This document shows positions 7,344 through 15,956 of a DNA stretch of 64,000 nucleotides, piece by piece; positions within the stretch are counted from its first letter, which is position 1, and every line of letters begins with the position of its first letter. The stretch is from NCBI GenBank assembly GCA_903884235.1, contig CAISEB010000016.1, positions 174,707 to 238,706 on the forward strand. The letters run 5' to 3'. The notes beneath the pieces were generated by a model, which was given only the letters and a program-made list of their open reading frames with translations, had not been told where the DNA came from and searched no databases. This stretch comes from an uncultured Pseudomonadota bacterium (GTDB lineage: Bacteria; Pseudomonadota; Gammaproteobacteria; Steroidobacterales; Steroidobacteraceae). The position numbers and the translations under genes are program-made.

Positions 7344-9437
7344 CTGAACAACCAGTCAAGCAAAGGTGGGCCGTCGGATTCCGATCCCACGCGTTCCACC
7401 GGCGGCGAGCGCCTCGAGGAGGACCGCCGCGACCAACTGATCGCCGTCGCGATCGACTGCCTGGCCGAACTCGGCTATGTCGGCAGTACGCTCGCGCAGA
7501 TCGCCGGTCGTGCCGGCGTCTCGCCGGGGCTCATCGCGCACTACTTCGGCGACAAGGACGGGCTCCTGGAGGCGGCATTCCGCCAGTTGAGTCGTCGCGT
7601 GCATGCCAACGTGCGCGCCAAGCTCAGGCTCGCGCGCACGCCGCGCGGTCGCGTGCAGGCGGTGATCGACGCGAACCTCGCGCCCGAGGAATTCAACCAG
7701 CGCACGGGCAATGCGTGGCTCGCCTTCTGGGGGCAGCTCCGCCACGTCCCGCAACTGCTGCGGGTGCAGCGCGCGTACCAGCGCCGCATGCTCTCGAACC
7801 TGCGCCACGCACTGCGTTCGCTCCTGCCCGAAGCCGAGGCCCGCACGCTCGCGGCCATGATCGCGGCGATGATCGACGGGGTCTGGCTGCGCGCGGCCCT
7901 GTCCGACTGGGCCGAGGCGGACAGCGAAGCCGCACGGGCGCTGCTGACGGCGTTTGTCGAAGGTCGGTTGCGCGAGCGCGCATTGCACTCCACTGTCGCG
8001 GCACCGGTTGCCGGTGCGAGCGCGAGTGGCGCGAGCAGCTTTCGCACGATCAATCCCGCCACGGGCGAGGTGCTCGCCGAGATCCGCATCGATGGCGCCG
8101 CCGACGTCGACGCCGCGGTCGCGAGGGCGGCCGAGGGCCAGCGCCGCTGGGCGGCGATGACGGGCACCGAACGCGGCCGGATCCTGCGTCGCACGGCCGA
8201 CATCCTCAGGTCACGCAATGCCGAGCTCGCCGAGCTCGAGACGCGCGATACCGGCAAGCCGATCCAGGAGACCAGCGTCGTCGACGTGATGTCCGGCGCC
8301 GACTGCCTCGAGTACTACGGTGGCATCGCCGCGACCATCGCGGGCGAGCACCTCGACCTCGGACCGGGTGCCTTCGGCTACACGCGGCGCGAGCCGCTCG
8401 GGGTCGTCGCCGGCATCGGCGCGTGGAACTATCCGATCCAGATCGCCTGCTGGAAGTCGGCGCCGGCGCTCGCCTGCGGCAACGCGATGATCTTCAAGCC
8501 CGCCGAGCTGACACCGCTGACGGCGATCGAGCTCGGCAAGGCCTTCGATGCGGCCGGCCTGCCGCCTGGCGTGTTCCAGGTGGTGCAGGGCAAGGCCGAT
8601 ACCGGACGCCTGCTGAGCCGGCATCCCGGCATCCGCAAGGTGTCGCTGACCGGCGAAGTCGGCACCGGCAAGGCCGTGATGAGCGATGCATCCTCCACGC
8701 TCAAGTACGTCACGCTCGAGCTGGGTGGCAAGTCGCCGCTGATCGTGTTCGACGACGCGAAGCTCGACAACGCCGTCGGCGCCGCGCTGCTCGCGAACTT
8801 CTACTCGGCGGGCGAAGTCTGCTCGAACGGCACGCGCGTCTTCGTTCACAAGAAGGTGAAGGCCGCCTTCCTCGAGAAGCTCGAGGCGCGCGTCGCCGCG
8901 ATGCGCGTCGGCGATCCGCTGGATCCCGCGACGCAGGTGGGCGCGCTCATCTCCGAGGCGCACATGGAGAAAGTGCTCGGGTACATCGCGCGCGGGCGCG
9001 CCGAAGGGGCGCGCCTGCTCGTCGGCGGGCACCGCGTGACCAGCGGCGACCTCGCGAACGGGTTCTTCGTGGCGCCCACGGTCTTCGACGGATGCCACGA
9101 CGACATGGCGATCGTGCGCGAGGAGATCTTCGGGCCGGTGATGAGCGTGCTCGAGTTCGAGGACGAGGATGAAGTGGTGGCGCGGGCCAACGCGACGGAC
9201 TTCGGGCTGTCGGCGGGCGTGTTCACGAACGACCTGACCCGCGGGCATCGCGTGATCGCCCGGCTCGAGGCCGGGACCTGCTGGATAAACCACTACAACA
9301 TCACGCCGATCGAGCTGCCGTTCGGAGGCCACAAGCGCTCCGGGCTCGGCCGCGAGAACGGCAAGGCCGCGATCGAGCACTACACCCAACTCAAGAGCGT
9401 CTACGTCGCGATGGGCGACGTGGACGCCCCGTACTGA
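7344..9437 (+). CDS. BetI-BetB fusion: TetR-family choline-sensing repressor joined to betaine-aldehyde dehydrogenase
   Basis: One uninterrupted frame of about 697 aa. Residues about 25-211 are BetI-like: helix-turn-helix at 48-68 ([25 protein letters not shown]) and the BetI ligand domain ([21 protein letters not shown]). After an Ala/Ser/Gly-rich linker (212-231), residues 233-697 are betaine-aldehyde dehydrogenase: N362 (GAWNYPIQ), E459 (LELGGKSP), C493 ([11 protein letters not shown]) and the C-terminal [15 protein letters not shown]. It converts betaine aldehyde to glycine betaine with NAD(P)+. No ATG, GTG or TTG exists in frame before the HTH; a CTG at 7344 has AGGGAG 7 nt upstream and is the best start. 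An ATG at 7322 (GAGG upstream) is in another frame. A TTG at 7968 behind GAAGG could release free BetB. betA follows after 10 nt. Confidence 0.85.
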   Translation: MNNQSSKGGPSDSDPTRSTGGERLEEDRRDQLIAVAIDCLAELGYVGSTLAQIAGRAGVSPGLIAHYFGDKDGLLEAAFRQLSRRVHANVRAKLRLARTPRGRVQAVIDANLAPEEFNQRTGNAWLAFWGQLRHVPQLLRVQRAYQRRMLSNLRHALRSLLPEAEARTLAAMIAAMIDGVWLRAALSDWAEADSEAARALLTAFVEGRLRERALHSTVAAPVAGASASGASSFRTINPATGEVLAEIRIDGAADVDAAVARAAEGQRRWAAMTGTERGRILRRTADILRSRNAELAELETRDTGKPIQETSVVDVMSGADCLEYYGGIAATIAGEHLDLGPGAFGYTRREPLGVVAGIGAWNYPIQIACWKSAPALACGNAMIFKPAELTPLTAIELGKAFDAAGLPPGVFQVVQGKADTGRLLSRHPGIRKVSLTGEVGTGKAVMSDASSTLKYVTLELGGKSPLIVFDDAKLDNAVGAALLANFYSAGEVCSNGTRVFVHKKVKAAFLEKLEARVAAMRVGDPLDPATQVGALISEAHMEKVLGYIARGRAEGARLLVGGHRVTSGDLANGFFVAPTVFDGCHDDMAIVREEIFGPVMSVLEFEDEDEVVARANATDFGLSAGVFTNDLTRGHRVIARLEAGTCWINHYNITPIELPFGGHKRSGLGRENGKAAIEHYTQLKSVYVAMGDVDAPY

Positions 9438-9447
9438 GGCAGACGCC

Positions 9448-11106
9448 GTGGATGACTCGACCTACGACTACGTGATCGTCGGAGCAGGCTCTGCGGGCTG
9501 CGTGCTAGCCAACCGCCTGAGCGAGGACGGCCGGAATACCGTGCTGCTGCTCGAGTACGGTGGTTCCGATCGGTCGATCTTCGTGCAGATGCCCTCGGCT
9601 CTGGCGATTCCGATGAACAAGGAACAGTTCAACTGGTTCTACTACTCGGAACCGGAGCCCCACCTCAATGGGCGGCGCATCCATACCGCGCGCGGCAAGG
9701 TGCTGGGTGGCTCGTCCTCGATCAACGGCCTCGTCTACATCCGCGGCAACGCGTTCGACTTCCAGCGCTGGGAGGCCGAGGGTGCGCGTGGCTGGAGCTA
9801 TGCCGACGTGCTGCCGTACTTCAAGCGCGCCGAGCGGCGTGCCGAGGGCGGTGACGAATATCGTGGCGGCGACGGCCCGATGGGCACGAGCTACGGCACG
9901 GTCAAGAATCCGCTCCACGCCGCATGGCTCGCGGCGGCGAAGGAGGCCGGCTACGCGCTGACCGACGACGTCAATGGCTTCCGGCAGGAAGGCTTCGGCC
10001 GGATGGACATGACCGTCGATCGTGGCGTGCGCGCGAGCACCGCGAATGCGTACCTGAGGCCCGCGATGTCGCGCCCCAACCTGCGCGTCGAGACCCGCGC
10101 GCTCGCGACCCAGGTGGTGTTCGAGAGCAAGCGGGCGATGGGCGTGCGCTACCAGCAGGGCAGCACCGAGCGGGTTGCCCGCGCGCGCCGCGAGGTCATC
10201 GTGTCGGCCGGATCCATCGCATCGCCGCAGCTGCTCAAGCTGTCCGGGGTAGGCCCGGGCGCGGAGCTGCAGCAGCTCGGGATCCCGGTCGTCCACGACC
10301 TGCCAGGCGTCGGCGAGAACCTGCAGGATCACCTGGAATTCTTCTTCCAGGTCGCCTGCAAGGAGCCGGTCACCCTGTTCTCCGCGATGAGCCCGTTCGC
10401 CAAGCTCAAGATCGGCGTCGAGTGGGTCCTGCTCAAGAGCGGGCTCGGCGCGAGCAACCACTTCGAGACCTGCGGCTTCCTGCGCAGCCGCGCCGGGATC
10501 CAGTACCCGGACATCCAGTACCATTTCCTGCCGCTCGCGGTCAGCTACGACGGCAATTCGATGGCCACCGAGCACGGCTTCCAGGCGCACGTCGGGCCAA
10601 TGCGCTCGAAGAGCCGCGGCAACATCCGCCTCGCGGGCCGCAACCCGCTCGACAAGCCCAAGGTGCTGTTCAACTACATGAGCCATCCGGACGACTGGGT
10701 GGAGATGCGCGCGTGCGTGCGGCTGACGCGCGAGATCTTCGGGCAGCGCGCCTTCGATCGCTATCGCGGTCGCGAGATCCAGCCCGGCGCGAACGTGACC
10801 AGCGACGAGCAGATCGACGAGTTCATCCGCCAGAAGGTCGAGACGGCGTACCACCCGTCCTGCTCCAACAAGATGGGCGCGGCCGACGATCCGATGGCGG
10901 TCGTGGATCCCGAGACGCGCGTCCGCGGCCTCGAGGGGATCCGCGTGGTCGATTCGTCGATCATGCCGTCGATCACCAACGGCAACCTGAACGCGCCGAC
11001 GATCATGATCGCGGAGAAGGCCGCCGATCATATCCTCGGCAAGCCGCTGCTGCGTTCGGATGCCCCGTTCTACGAGTCGCCGAACTGGCAGACGACCCAG
11101 CGCTGA
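9448..11106 (+). CDS. betA: Choline dehydrogenase (GMC oxidoreductase family)
   Basis: 552 aa flavoprotein. The N-terminal FAD-binding motif VGAGSAGCVLANRLSE is at about 11-26, GMC signature 1 is ARGKVLGGSSSINGLVYIRG, signature 2 is GSIASPQLLKLSGVGP, and the C-terminal active-site histidine region is YHPSCSNKMG followed by NGNLNAPTIMIAEKAAD. Length matches BetA. It oxidises choline to betaine aldehyde, and possibly on to betaine, passing electrons to the membrane respiratory chain. GTG start 10 nt after the betI-betB frame, so the two genes form one operon. It converges on the permease gene with a 14-nt gap. Confidence 0.92.
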   Translation: MDDSTYDYVIVGAGSAGCVLANRLSEDGRNTVLLLEYGGSDRSIFVQMPSALAIPMNKEQFNWFYYSEPEPHLNGRRIHTARGKVLGGSSSINGLVYIRGNAFDFQRWEAEGARGWSYADVLPYFKRAERRAEGGDEYRGGDGPMGTSYGTVKNPLHAAWLAAAKEAGYALTDDVNGFRQEGFGRMDMTVDRGVRASTANAYLRPAMSRPNLRVETRALATQVVFESKRAMGVRYQQGSTERVARARREVIVSAGSIASPQLLKLSGVGPGAELQQLGIPVVHDLPGVGENLQDHLEFFFQVACKEPVTLFSAMSPFAKLKIGVEWVLLKSGLGASNHFETCGFLRSRAGIQYPDIQYHFLPLAVSYDGNSMATEHGFQAHVGPMRSKSRGNIRLAGRNPLDKPKVLFNYMSHPDDWVEMRACVRLTREIFGQRAFDRYRGREIQPGANVTSDEQIDEFIRQKVETAYHPSCSNKMGAADDPMAVVDPETRVRGLEGIRVVDSSIMPSITNGNLNAPTIMIAEKAADHILGKPLLRSDAPFYESPNWQTTQR

Positions 11107-11120
11107 CGCGCTGGCGCCGG

Positions 11121-12530
11121 TCAGGCCGGATCGAGCCCCTCGTCGGCGATCGTCGCCTTGCGGATCTCGCCCTCGATGTCCATCGAGCGGCAGGCGAACA
11201 CGTAGACGAGCGCCGATACGGGCAGGCCGACCAGCATCGCGACGTCGGCTCCGCCGAGCATCTTCGCGATCGGTCCCTGCCATGACGAGGTGCTGAAGAA
11301 CGGCACCATCGCCAGGAAACCGACTCCGTAGCCGAGCAGGCCGCGCCAGTTCCAGCGGCCGTACAGGCCGTTCGGATTGAAGATCTCACGGACCGAATAG
11401 TGGCCGCGCCGCACCCAGTAGAAGTCGACGAGGTTGATCGCGGTCCACGGCGTGAACAGGTAGAGCAGGATCGCCAGGAACTCGTCGAACGCCGCGACAA
11501 AGTCCTTCGAGGCCGACAGCGAGATGCTGACCGACAGGACGAGCGAGAGCACGATCGTGCCGACGCGCTTGCCAACCGTCGCCTTGATGGGCTTCAGCGA
11601 GTCCGCCACGCTGAGCAGCGTCAGCGACGCGCCATAGAAATTGAGGGTCGTGATCGTCACGAGGCCGAGCAGCGAGGCGATCAGCAGCGGCTTGCCCGAG
11701 CCCGGCAGCAGCTGGTCCGCCGCGGCCTGCAGCGCGGGCGTCAGCTTGAGTGCCGGGAACATCGCGGCCGCGACGGTGCCGACGAGCATGGTCCACGAGC
11801 CGCCGATGTACGCGCCGAGCGCCGTCCACCAGAAGGACGGCGCCACGCCGACGTCGCGCGGCAGGTAGCGCGAGTAGTCCGAGACGTAGATCGACCAGGC
11901 GAGCTGGTACGACGCTGCCGCGAACAGCTGCACGAGGAACGGGATCGGCTTGAAGGCGCCGGGGTCCAGCTGGACGGGCGTGAAGTGGGCGGAGGTGGCG
12001 ACGGCGAACGTCATCACCGCGAGGCCCGCGATCAGGATGAAGGCGAGGATGCGCTGGATCCGGTGGATCCAGTCGTAGCCGACGACCGCGAGCAGCGCCG
12101 CGATGATCGCGACGATCGGCATCGTCGTGTTGCGGTCGTATCCCCACAGCGTCGTCAGCGTGTCGGCGGCGAGCAGCTGGTTGAACGCATTGAAGCCGAT
12201 GTAGGTGACCAGCGCCACGCCCCAGACGAGCAGCGCGCCGACGTAGCCGAACTGGGGCCGCGACTGGATCATCTGCGGCAGGCCGAGCTGCGGGCCCTGC
12301 GTCGAGTGGAATGCCATGAAGAACGTGCCGAGCGCCGATCCGATCAGGACGGCGATCGTCGTCCAGAGCAGGTTGCCGCCGAGCGCGATGCCGACCGCGC
12401 CGGTGGCGATCGTCGCGAGGTGCGCGTCGCCCACGAACCAGACCGGCCACAGGTGCCAGACCTTGCCGTGGCGTTCCTTGAGCGGCACGTAATCGATGGA
12501 ACGGGCTTCGATGAACGATCGTTCTGACAC
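11121..12530 (-). CDS. NCS1-family nucleobase/purine-cytosine-type permease
   Basis: 469 aa, about twelve hydrophobic segments, of the nucleobase:cation symporter-1 (CodB/cytosine permease-like) family. Recognisable segments include VWHLWPVWFVGDAHLATIA near the N-terminus, STQGPQLGLPQMIQSRPQFG, SYQLAWSIYVSDYSRYLP and LYLFTPWTAINLVDFYWVRRG. The GTG at 12530 is chosen: GAGG lies 5 nt upstream and the protein then begins just before the conserved block; an open extension upstream is proline/alanine-rich and unconserved. It lies downstream of a TonB receptor gene with a strong terminator between them, so it needs its own promoter or readthrough. Substrates of NCS1 proteins range over nucleobases, hydantoins, allantoin and related compounds, so none is assigned. 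Confidence 0.85.
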   Translation of the reverse strand: MSERSFIEARSIDYVPLKERHGKVWHLWPVWFVGDAHLATIATGAVGIALGGNLLWTTIAVLIGSALGTFFMAFHSTQGPQLGLPQMIQSRPQFGYVGALLVWGVALVTYIGFNAFNQLLAADTLTTLWGYDRNTTMPIVAIIAALLAVVGYDWIHRIQRILAFILIAGLAVMTFAVATSAHFTPVQLDPGAFKPIPFLVQLFAAASYQLAWSIYVSDYSRYLPRDVGVAPSFWWTALGAYIGGSWTMLVGTVAAAMFPALKLTPALQAAADQLLPGSGKPLLIASLLGLVTITTLNFYGASLTLLSVADSLKPIKATVGKRVGTIVLSLVLSVSISLSASKDFVAAFDEFLAILLYLFTPWTAINLVDFYWVRRGHYSVREIFNPNGLYGRWNWRGLLGYGVGFLAMVPFFSTSSWQGPIAKMLGGADVAMLVGLPVSALVYVFACRSMDIEGEIRKATIADEGLDPA

Positions 12531-12605
12531 GGCCACCTCGTCTTGGAGTTCCCCCACGGCGCGACCAAGAATACACGGTGCCGCGGGGGCGGGGATTGCG
12601 GGGCC

Positions 12606-12631
12606 AAAAAAACGGGACCCGAAGGTCCCGT
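12606..12631 (-). terminator. Rho-independent terminator of the TonB receptor gene (UUCG tetraloop)
   Basis: On the minus strand: perfect 8-bp stem ACGGGACC / GGTCCCGT closed by the extra-stable C(UUCG)G loop and followed by seven T residues. It lies 56 nt after the stop of the TonB receptor gene and before the permease start. Confidence 0.92.
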
Positions 12632-12686
12632 CTCGTGTCCCGAGTCTTCGGCCGGCAGCGGGCAGGCCCGCTGCCACCGGTCCCGG

Positions 12687-15374
12687 TCAGAATTTCCAGC
12701 CGAAGTTCATGCTGAGGACCCGCGGACGCAGCGGCGTCTGGGCCTCGATGAACTGGTCCGTGCTGGTGAACGTCGCCGCGTTCGAGTTGGAGAGGTTCTC
12801 GCCGACGATCGACACGTTCCACTGGTCCTTGGAAATGCCGAACGACGCATCGAAGGTCGAGTAGGCCGGGTCCTCGAAGCGCAGCCGGCCGGTGGTGATG
12901 ACGCCCCCGCTCTCGGCGATGGACGGGTTCGAGCCGGCCTGCGTGTACGAGTGCCCGACATGCGAGGCGCCGCCCTGCAGGAACGCCTCGTACTCGCCGA
13001 TGGCGAACTGATAGCGCGCCCGCACGCTGAACTGCAGCGGCGGCGAGTTTGCGGTCGGGGAGCCGATCGGGCCGTACGGATTCGTGACCGGCGCGCAAGC
13101 GGTCGGGTCGAAGACCGTGCCGCCGCAGCTCGTCGTGATCGGCTGGCCGTTGATGCCGATCAGCTGCGGCGAGTTGGTCTGGCGGCTGCGGTTCCAGGAC
13201 CCTGCGGCCTGGAGAGTGAGTCCCGGAATCGGCCGGGCGACCAACGACAGCTCGAGTCCCTTCACGTCGAAATTCTGGCCATTCGTGTTGTAGAACACGT
13301 TGCCGACGAGGCCCGGGTTGAAGAAGGCGACCTGCACGTTGTCCCACTTCTCCTGGTACAGCGCGCCGTTGAACTGCAGCTTGTGGTTGAAGAATTCCGC
13401 CTTCCAGCCGATCTCGTTGTTGTCGAGCTTGTCCGACGTGTACGAGTTCGGAACCGCATACTGCGGATTGCCGTCCGTGCCGATCGCGTGGAGGGCACCG
13501 CCGTTCTGGTTGAAGCCGCCCGGGCGGAATCCCTGCGAGAACGTGTAGTACAGCATGACGTCTGGCGTGACGTGCCAGGTCACGTTCGCGCGGCTCTTGT
13601 TGCCCGACTCCGTGTCGTTCAGGTTCTGTGCGTTGAGGTTGTAACCCGACAGGCAGCCACCCGGTGCGGTGCCGGACTGGAAGCAGCCTGCGCCGACGCC
13701 GCCGGGCGGCGGCGAGGTGGGTGCCAGGGAAATCGCGACGTCACCCTTCAGCGAGTTCTTGAACTGGAAGTGGCGCGTGCCGAGCGTCACGCTGAGCACC
13801 TTCGGGATGATGTCGTAGTCGACCGACAGGAAGAACGCAGTCTGCTTCACCTCGCGGACGTCGTCCTGGTAGAAGCCGGAATTCGCGTCGCGGAGACCCG
13901 GATTCACGACCGTCGTTCCCGGAACCATCCCATTGATCGAGTAGCAGCCGGTGTTGCCCGGGTCGATGCCCGGCACGCCGTTCGATGTGCACGCCGGCAC
14001 CGTCTTGTAGCGCCAGTCGCTCTGGTCGTAGAGCTTGTTGTCCTCGATGTAGACGCCGCCGATCGCCCGCAGGCGCCAGTCGTCCGGCGTCGACAGGCGG
14101 AACTCGTGCTGCATGTGCTCATTGCGCTCGACTGAACGCCAGACGATGCTCGGCGAGAAGCACTGCGGCGTGACGCCCTGGGCCTGTCCCGTGGACGGGC
14201 CGCCGATGCACTGGTAGTAGTCCGCGTACACGCCGCGCGAGTAGTTCGTGTAGTCGTTGACCTGCTCGACCTTGCGGACAAGGTAGCCGCCGGTGTAGAC
14301 GGCCTTCAGGGCGCCGATCTTGCCGTTCAGCGTCCAGGCGGTGCTCTCGAACTTGTCCTTGTCGTAGGACGGGTTGAACAGCGTGACTTCGAGGGGATTC
14401 AGTGCGCCGCCATCCGACGCGCTCTTCTGCTGGTAGAACACGCCGTCGGCCGACATGTTCTGGTACATCTGCGTGAGCAGCACGTCCCAATCGTCGTTGA
14501 ACTTGTAGCTGGCCTCGACGCGGAAGCCCTGGTAGGTCACCGGGTTGATGGCCCGCCCCGCGATCGCATAGTTGTTGATGCTCGGCGAGCCAGCAGGTAC
14601 GCAGGAGCCGGCGTTCGGCAGGCCGTCAGGGCACTGGCCCTGATCGTTGGCAGTCACACCGGTCGCGTACGTGCCCGCGTCCGTATTGCGGCGCGTGAAC
14701 GTCGCCGGGACGTTGTCGATGTAGCCGCCGCGGTGGTCAGAGAAGAACACGCCGCGGATCGCCGACGTGTCCGCGATCAGCGGCAGGTTGAGGACGACGC
14801 TGGCACTGGTGTTCGGATCGCCGTGCGCGGTCACGCCGTAGCCGACCTTCACGTTGCCTTCGGTCACGTTGAGCTTCGGCTCGTTGGTGATGTAGCGGAT
14901 CATGCCCGCTTCGGCGCCCGAGCCGAACAGCGTGCCCTGCGGACCCTCGAGGACCTCGATGCGGTTCAGGTCGATCGCGTAGATGTCGAGGTTGCGGCCC
15001 GGCAGCTGGCCGGACTGGTTGTCGAGGTAGATCGCGACGTTCGGGAATGCCGCCGTCGTGCCGCTGCCCTGGCTGGGCTGCGCGCCGGCGCTCAGGCCGC
15101 GCATGAAGACCTCGTTCTGGCCGGGGCCGTTGTTGGCCGAGGTCACGTTCGGCAGGTACTTGATGTAGTCGTCGAACGTCGAGATGTTCAGCTCGCCGAG
15201 GGCCTTTTCGGTGAACGCCTGCATCGAGATTGGGACGTTCTGGATGCTCTCCGAGCGACGCTGCGCGGTGACGACGATCTCGCCGAGCGAGTCGGATGGT
15301 TCGGCGGCAACGGCATTGCCGGCGGCAACGCTGCCGAGGATGGCCGCTATCGCGAACGAGAGCTTCGATTTCAT
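12687..15374 (-). CDS. TonB-dependent outer-membrane receptor
   Basis: 895 aa. A signal peptide (MKSKLSFAIAAILGSVAAGNA) is followed by the TonB box EIVVTAQRR at about 32-40, then a plug domain (NVPISMQAF to GPQGTLFGSGAEAGMIRYI, about 45-175), and a 22-strand beta-barrel ending in the aromatic residue of SMNFGWKF. Features match the large IPR-type TBDRs of Steroidobacter, Sphingomonas and related bacteria that import varied organic ligands, so the ligand is unknown. AGAGGG lies 9 nt before the ATG. A promoter with an ATTGA-N8-TCAAT dyad sits 230 nt upstream, and a terminator follows. The same dyad near bet genes hints at a choline/betaine link, which is only inference. Confidence 0.9.
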   Translation of the reverse strand: MKSKLSFAIAAILGSVAAGNAVAAEPSDSLGEIVVTAQRRSESIQNVPISMQAFTEKALGELNISTFDDYIKYLPNVTSANNGPGQNEVFMRGLSAGAQPSQGSGTTAAFPNVAIYLDNQSGQLPGRNLDIYAIDLNRIEVLEGPQGTLFGSGAEAGMIRYITNEPKLNVTEGNVKVGYGVTAHGDPNTSASVVLNLPLIADTSAIRGVFFSDHRGGYIDNVPATFTRRNTDAGTYATGVTANDQGQCPDGLPNAGSCVPAGSPSINNYAIAGRAINPVTYQGFRVEASYKFNDDWDVLLTQMYQNMSADGVFYQQKSASDGGALNPLEVTLFNPSYDKDKFESTAWTLNGKIGALKAVYTGGYLVRKVEQVNDYTNYSRGVYADYYQCIGGPSTGQAQGVTPQCFSPSIVWRSVERNEHMQHEFRLSTPDDWRLRAIGGVYIEDNKLYDQSDWRYKTVPACTSNGVPGIDPGNTGCYSINGMVPGTTVVNPGLRDANSGFYQDDVREVKQTAFFLSVDYDIIPKVLSVTLGTRHFQFKNSLKGDVAISLAPTSPPPGGVGAGCFQSGTAPGGCLSGYNLNAQNLNDTESGNKSRANVTWHVTPDVMLYYTFSQGFRPGGFNQNGGALHAIGTDGNPQYAVPNSYTSDKLDNNEIGWKAEFFNHKLQFNGALYQEKWDNVQVAFFNPGLVGNVFYNTNGQNFDVKGLELSLVARPIPGLTLQAAGSWNRSRQTNSPQLIGINGQPITTSCGGTVFDPTACAPVTNPYGPIGSPTANSPPLQFSVRARYQFAIGEYEAFLQGGASHVGHSYTQAGSNPSIAESGGVITTGRLRFEDPAYSTFDASFGISKDQWNVSIVGENLSNSNAATFTSTDQFIEAQTPLRPRVLSMNFGWKF

Positions 15375-15601
15375 CGGGTGATCCCTCTGTGAGACTGGAA
15401 GGTTTGGAAATGGATCTGGGTCGTGGGCGAGCGAGGTGTCAGGACCGGGTTGCGAGGACTCGCGGACTGCGTGGCGAGGTCAGCCGGCCGTCGCGGCGCG
15501 CGCCGTGCCCACGCGCAGCGATGCCGTGCGGCTGGACCGATTCATCGCCATGCTGAATCCCCCGATTCGTCGCGCGTGTCGCGCTGCCCTGGCGCCCGCA
15601 G

Positions 15602-15630
15602 GATATTTGGACAATTGAATGTCCGGTCAA
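15602..15630 (-). promoter_or_regulatory. Promoter of the TonB receptor gene
   Basis: Minus strand: TTGACC (15630-15625), 17-nt spacer, AATATC (15607-15602). The predicted start near 15595 gives a leader of about 220 nt. Dyads fill the -35 and spacer. Confidence 0.5.
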
Positions 15631-15636
15631 TGGACA
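15609..15636. promoter_or_regulatory. Composite dyad operator at the TonB receptor promoter
   Basis: Two interleaved symmetries: ATTGAATGTCCGGTCAAT (15614-15631; ATTGA-N8-TCAAT), and a GGACA / TGTCC / GGACA series at 15609-15613, 15620-15624 and 15632-15636, spaced about one helical turn apart. The first has the same 18-bp plan as the dyad at 7181-7198 in the bet region. Position over the promoter suggests a repressor site, probably for a TetR-family protein. Confidence 0.5.
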
Positions 15637-15639
15637 TCC

Positions 15640-15925
15640 CGTCGGCGTGGCTGGAGAGTTTGTCGCAACACCGCGTTGGAAGCAAGATTAACGCGGTGGG
15701 ATGCGATTCAAATGGAAAACGCAGCACTTTCACACTGATCGTCACACGTGCGGCAGTGGTTGTCAGTTGCCCGCAACAGTCTTGAACGCGCATTCAGCCG
15801 CTCGCTCCAGGGCCCTGTCATCGCGTCGCTTGCTGCGCTGCGGCACGGAACCTCCGGCTGCGGCGCGCGCGCGCATTTGCGACGAGACCGTCGTTACGTA
15901 CTTATTCTTCGGCGACGCGGCAATG
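15640..15925. other. Intergenic stretch without recognised gene
   Basis: Between the TonB receptor promoter and the gcv promoter. Short open frames exist on both strands, but none has a convincing start, composition or recognisable product. Locally lower GC (around 15660-15760) suggests promoter-type DNA. No tRNA or repeat was recognised. Confidence 0.4.
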
Positions 15926-15938
15926 GCGCCGCTATGAT
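15908..15938 (+). promoter_or_regulatory. Promoter of the gcv operon
   Basis: A good -10 TATGAT lies at 15933-15938, with only a weak -35 (TTCGGC at 15908-15913, 19 nt away). Start would be near 15945, just before the first glycine aptamer. Confidence 0.45.
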
Positions 15939-15956
15939 CACGGCTTCGCGACAAGA

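Noticed and set aside
7322..7586. Separate small gene starting at the ATG 7322
   Set aside because: In that frame the product is Arg-rich without motif, while the BetI helix-turn-helix reads in the other frame over the same DNA.
11386..13347. Long open frame over the permease and TonB receptor genes in another frame
   Set aside because: High GC removes stops from alternative frames; the Arg/Pro/Ala-rich product lacks any motif, and both real genes beneath have clear family signatures and start and stop positions.
15423..15937. Small open frames between the TonB receptor and the gcv riboswitch
   Set aside because: No ribosome-binding sites or conserved features; they overlap promoters and the riboswitch leader.
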